Below, piece after piece: positions 6,418-8,381 of a DNA stretch of 8,381 nt. The notes beneath the pieces were generated by a model. That model was not told where the DNA came from, made no database searches, and saw only the letters and a program-made list of their open reading frames with translations. A program made the translations under genes and the position numbers. Numbering within the stretch: the first letter of the stretch is position 1; every line of letters begins with the position of its first letter. Source of the DNA: Blastocatellia bacterium (lineage in GTDB: Bacteria > Acidobacteriota > Blastocatellia > Pyrinomonadales > Pyrinomonadaceae); the NCBI GenBank assembly GCA_013695495.1, contig JACDAK010000351.1, positions 1 to 8,381 on the forward strand, given 5' to 3'.

Positions 6418-6899
6418 TGAATAGCAGAATCGTTTAGCAGATCGACCGCGTGCTGCAAAATCGGCGCGATCACATCGAAACATTCCGACGCTCCCTTTGG
6501 CGAGCCCGGAAGATTCACTATCATCGCCTTCCCGCGAATCCCCGCTATTCCCCTCGATAACATCGCTGTTGGAGTATTGATCAGCGATACGGCCCTAATC
6601 GCCTCCGCGATTCCAGGAGCCTCGCGTTCGATCACCGCCCGGGTCGCTTCCGGAGTATTATCACGGGGAGAGAAGCCTGTGCCGCCCGTCGTCAATATCA
6701 AATTGATCTCAGGATCACTCGAAAGCGAAAACAGCACCTCACGTATCTCAAGCAGATCGTCCGTTACGACCACCCGCTTAACCACTTCGGCGCTCATCGC
6801 TAGCAACTTGCCCACCAACACGGTTCCTGACGCGTCATCTTTAGCTTCGCGCGTGTCGCTCGCCGTCAGAACTGCCGCTTTGATCTTCGTCTTTCCCAT
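6414..6899 (-). CDS. mogA: Molybdopterin adenylyltransferase, MogA/MoaB family
   Basis: A 161-residue cytoplasmic enzyme of molybdenum cofactor synthesis. The family activates molybdopterin by adenylating it (MPT + ATP to MPT-AMP) before molybdate insertion by MoeA. The MoCF-binding fold is clear: AAVLTASDTR near the N-terminus, LTTGGTGFSPRDNTPEAT at about 69-86 with the conserved GGTG and Asp80, EAPGIAEAIR (93-102), MLSRGIAGIRGKAMIVNLPG (113-132) and the PGSPKG loop (131-136). The length fits a stand-alone MogA/MoaB rather than the MoeA or CinA fusions. MogA and MoaB cannot be told apart firmly by eye; the TTGGTG...TPEA and LPGSPKG motifs suit both. It lies 5 bases after the transporter stop and so is probably co-transcribed with it. 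Its own stop (TAA) overlaps the stop of the + strand propeller gene. Confidence 0.93.
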   Translation of the reverse strand: MGKTKIKAAVLTASDTREAKDDASGTVLVGKLLAMSAEVVKRVVVTDDLLEIREVLFSLSSDPEINLILTTGGTGFSPRDNTPEATRAVIEREAPGIAEAIRAVSLINTPTAMLSRGIAGIRGKAMIVNLPGSPKGASECFDVIAPILQHAVDLLNDSAIH

Positions 6900-6904
6900 C
6901 TCAG

Positions 6905-7792
6905 TTAACCAGCAGTCGCCGCAATCTTCTCCACATTCCTCCGCCTTCTACTATAAAGCACACTCAGCATCACACCGAAGACGACCATCAGCATTCCGCC
7001 GATCGATGATAACGTCTGCCCCTCACCAAAGATGATCCATCCAAAGGTCACGGCATAGATCAACCCTGTGTAATTTACGATCGCCACTCCCGCAACGGCC
7101 TCCTTCTGCAGCGCAATGGTAAGAAACCACTGACCAAGCTGTGAGAAAATGCCGATCATCAGCAGATAGAGCCAGTCCCACCCTGTAGGCATTCGCCAAC
7201 TAAAAAACAAACTTATGAACCCGACCAACACCCCCACCAGCTGAAAATGAAGAACCACCGTTAGCGGATGCTCTTTCCCTTTCAAACTCCTCACGATGTT
7301 GTAGGCCACGCCCGAACCAAGCGCCGAAATGATCCCGATCGTCAGAAAGAACCACGAGATTCGCGGGTCAAACCTTTCGATCAGCAACACGCCTGCAAAA
7401 GCTATCGAATAAAATATCCATTGCAGCGGCTTAACCCCCTCTCGCAGCACGAATATCGCAATTATCGTCGTAAAGATCGGTGACAGGTACTGGATCGTCA
7501 TCGCCGAAGCGAGCGGCATATTCTGAACGGTAACAAAAAACAGGTAGAGGGCCGTCGTTCCGAAAACGCCGCGAAGTAGTAAGAGTGTCGGATTAGATCC
7601 ACGCCAACTCTCTCCCACTCGCCACAGCCCGATCAAGCAAAATGTCGCCGCCAGTACACAGCGAAAAAAGACGATCTCCATCGCCGGAATATGCTGCACT
7701 AACTTCACGAATACATTCGCAAGGGCGAACGAGAACGTTGAGAAAAACATCGCTCGCACGCCGTCCGTGAATACTCTGTTGTCGGGGATCAT
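6905..7792 (-). CDS. EamA/DMT-superfamily transporter
   Basis: A 295-residue inner-membrane transporter of the drug/metabolite transporter superfamily with two EamA repeats (about residues 10-140 and 148-282), each of five predicted helices. Typical marks are FSFALANVFVKLVQHIPAME (20-39) with FFRCVLA (42-48), LRGVFGTTALYLFFVTVQN (73-91), MPLASAMTIQYLSPIFTTII (92-111) and FVLREGVKPLQW (114-125) in repeat 1. In repeat 2 they are QLGQWFLTIALQKEAVAGVA (218-237), Y241-TGLIYAV and FGWIIFGE (250-257). The basic C-terminus (SRRRRNVEK) should face the cytoplasm. Substrates in this superfamily vary (metabolites, amino acids, nucleotide cofactors), and nothing here fixes one. The start at 7792 lacks a strong ribosome-binding site; Met15 is an alternative. 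A promoter-like sequence lies just upstream (7824-7852). The gene is followed at 5 bases by mogA. Confidence 0.93.
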   Translation of the reverse strand: MIPDNRVFTDGVRAMFFSTFSFALANVFVKLVQHIPAMEIVFFRCVLAATFCLIGLWRVGESWRGSNPTLLLLRGVFGTTALYLFFVTVQNMPLASAMTIQYLSPIFTTIIAIFVLREGVKPLQWIFYSIAFAGVLLIERFDPRISWFFLTIGIISALGSGVAYNIVRSLKGKEHPLTVVLHFQLVGVLVGFISLFFSWRMPTGWDWLYLLMIGIFSQLGQWFLTIALQKEAVAGVAIVNYTGLIYAVTFGWIIFGEGQTLSSIGGMLMVVFGVMLSVLYSRRRRNVEKIAATAG

Positions 7793-7823
7793 ACGAAGGT
7801 CGCTTCAGGGCGCGAGAAGTCTA

Positions 7824-7852
7824 ATCGTAATAGAAATGAGATCCATTCTCAA
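7824..7852 (-). promoter_or_regulatory. Sigma70-like promoter of the transporter-mogA operon
   Basis: On the minus strand TTGAGA (plus positions 7847-7852) matches the -35 consensus TTGACA at five of six bases. After exactly 17 bases comes TACGAT (7824-7829), which matches TATAAT at four of six. Transcription would begin near 7817, leaving a leader of about 25 bases before the ATG at 7792. The location and direction fit the only gene that needs a promoter here. The -10 match is modest, and promoter rules in this phylum are not well known. Confidence 0.5.
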
Positions 7853-7859
7853 TTACGAT
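7824..7859. repeat. Interrupted inverted repeat overlapping the promoter
   Basis: ATCGTAAT (7824-7831) and ATTACGAT (7852-7859) are perfect 8-base inverted repeats. Nested inside, TGAGA (7837-7841) and TCTCA (7847-7851) form a second 5-base pair around the loop TCCAT. The two stems are continuous on the right arm and separated by the bulge AGAAA (7832-7836) on the left. The arms cover the -10 and -35 elements, so this could be an operator. As RNA it could form a bulged hairpin, but it has no T-run and is not a standard terminator. Confidence 0.6.
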
Positions 7860-7888
7860 CCGCGACCATTCTGCCTTACGGGATTCTC

Positions 7889-8381
7889 TTAGCGGGGAGC
7901 AACGACCGTTCGGGATACCAAATCGGCCTGATACATTCCGAAAGCAATCCGAAGTGGCGTCCGTGCGGTGTCCGCACTCAGCCAAACACGGAGGTTCAGC
8001 TGATCCAGTTGCGGATCACCTGTGCTGATGCTGATCTGCTGCGCCGGAACATTCTGCCCTTCAACCATTATCGGCTTGATCTCCGAAGGGCGCAGCGAGA
8101 ACACATACGTGCGATCGACCCAAAGGACCGCAACACGGGTGTCTTCGGGCGGCGTCATCGGATTCACCGGCGGTCTCAAACTGAAAGAGCGCATTGCATA
8201 CAGCAGCGACATCATTGAATGCGTACCGACCGGCCCCTCTATCCGCGTCCCGCCCCCGATGCTGATAGCTCGCGAAACCGGATCGAACAACGCCGTCTGG
8301 CTAAATCCTGCCAACGCTCCGCGAAACTGCATCTCTGTCTGATGAGGCGAAAGATTTTGTGGGTCGACCTGAGCTCTGATG
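7889..8381 (-). CDS. DUF3108-like protein, C-terminal part (runs off the window)
   Basis: The minus-strand frame is open from the TAA at 7889-7891 to the right edge and gives about 163 residues. The Met at 8332 is internal: in-frame sequence upstream (IRAQVDPQNLSPHQTE) reads smoothly into MQFRGALAGF, so the true start is beyond the window. DUF3108-type features, from recall, are an 'xLDPxxLxP' beta segment, the turn EGPVGTHSMMSLLYAMRSF just after the short strand ISIGGGTRI, and a C-terminal LNLRVWLSADTARTPLRIAF followed by GMYQADLVSRTV, like the usual 'vWls.D..r.Pvri....g...aeL'. Such proteins are exported or periplasmic beta-rich proteins of unknown role. The N-terminal signal cannot be seen. 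No link to the transporter gene is evident apart from the shared direction. Confidence 0.7.
   Translation of the reverse strand, partial: IRAQVDPQNLSPHQTEMQFRGALAGFSQTALFDPVSRAISIGGGTRIEGPVGTHSMMSLLYAMRSFSLRPPVNPMTPPEDTRVAVLWVDRTYVFSLRPSEIKPIMVEGQNVPAQQISISTGDPQLDQLNLRVWLSADTARTPLRIAFGMYQADLVSRTVVAPR

Larger units (their letters stand above)
7793..7888. other. Intergenic spacer holding the promoter and inverted repeat
   Basis: This 96-base spacer between the DUF3108-like gene and the transporter gene is the only one in the window longer than 40 bases. It holds the promoter-like sequence and palindrome described separately. I see no clear rho-independent terminator for the upstream minus-strand gene: no GC-rich stem followed by a T-run. 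Confidence 0.8.

Noticed and set aside
6577..7035. 152-codon + strand open frame opposite mogA and the transporter
   Set aside because: Serine-rich, antisense to two clear genes across their junction, with no domain features.
8330..8332. Met at 8332 as the start of the DUF3108-like gene
   Set aside because: The frame stays open to the window edge and the residues upstream continue the domain, so this Met is internal.

Overview
The window is ordinary-looking bacterial chromosome of moderately high GC, with densely packed genes and no RNA gene, mobile element, CRISPR array or long non-coding stretch. The kinds of genes suggest a Gram-negative aerobe. The TonB-dependent receptor carries an N-terminal carboxypeptidase-regulatory-like domain, there are two probable lipoproteins, and a DUF3108-type protein lies at the right edge. 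This mix is most familiar from Acidobacteriota (Blastocatellia-like), but that placement is an inference from gene types, not from a phylogenetic marker.

Positions 1-6417 hold seven genes on the + strand, read left to right with gaps or overlaps of a few bases, so they look like one transcription unit that enters from outside the window. In order they are: the 3' end of a small membrane protein of the kind found in cytochrome c oxidase clusters; a caa3-type CtaG oxidase assembly factor; a lipid-anchored monoheme cytochrome c; a TonB-dependent outer-membrane receptor; a GlcG/HbpS-family protein; an AI-2E-family (UPF0118) membrane permease; and a seven-bladed YVTN beta-propeller lipoprotein that closely resembles the 'PQQ-dependent catabolism-associated beta-propeller' family. 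The combination suggests a periplasmic electron-transfer module. Electrons from a substrate dehydrogenase (possibly PQQ-dependent, not in the window) would pass to a membrane-bound cytochrome c and on to a CtaG-matured terminal oxidase, with the TonB receptor importing a cofactor or metal. The dehydrogenase link and the receptor ligand are hypotheses.

Positions 6414-8381 are read on the - strand. From right to left they hold the C-terminal part of a DUF3108-like protein, a 96-base spacer, a ten-TM EamA/DMT-family transporter and a MogA/MoaB-type molybdopterin adenylyltransferase. The spacer contains a good sigma70-like promoter (minus strand) embedded in an 8+5 bp inverted repeat. The last two genes are 5 bases apart and form a probable operon. 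Its last stop codon overlaps the stop codon of the + strand operon, with no terminator between them.

The observations most worth a second look are: the receptor/cytochrome/GlcG/propeller gene set as a possible cofactor-uptake and alcohol-oxidation system; the missing conventional start codon at the well-placed Shine-Dalgarno site in front of the AI-2E permease (an AUC codon sits where the start should be); and the palindrome that overlaps the promoter of the transporter-mogA operon.
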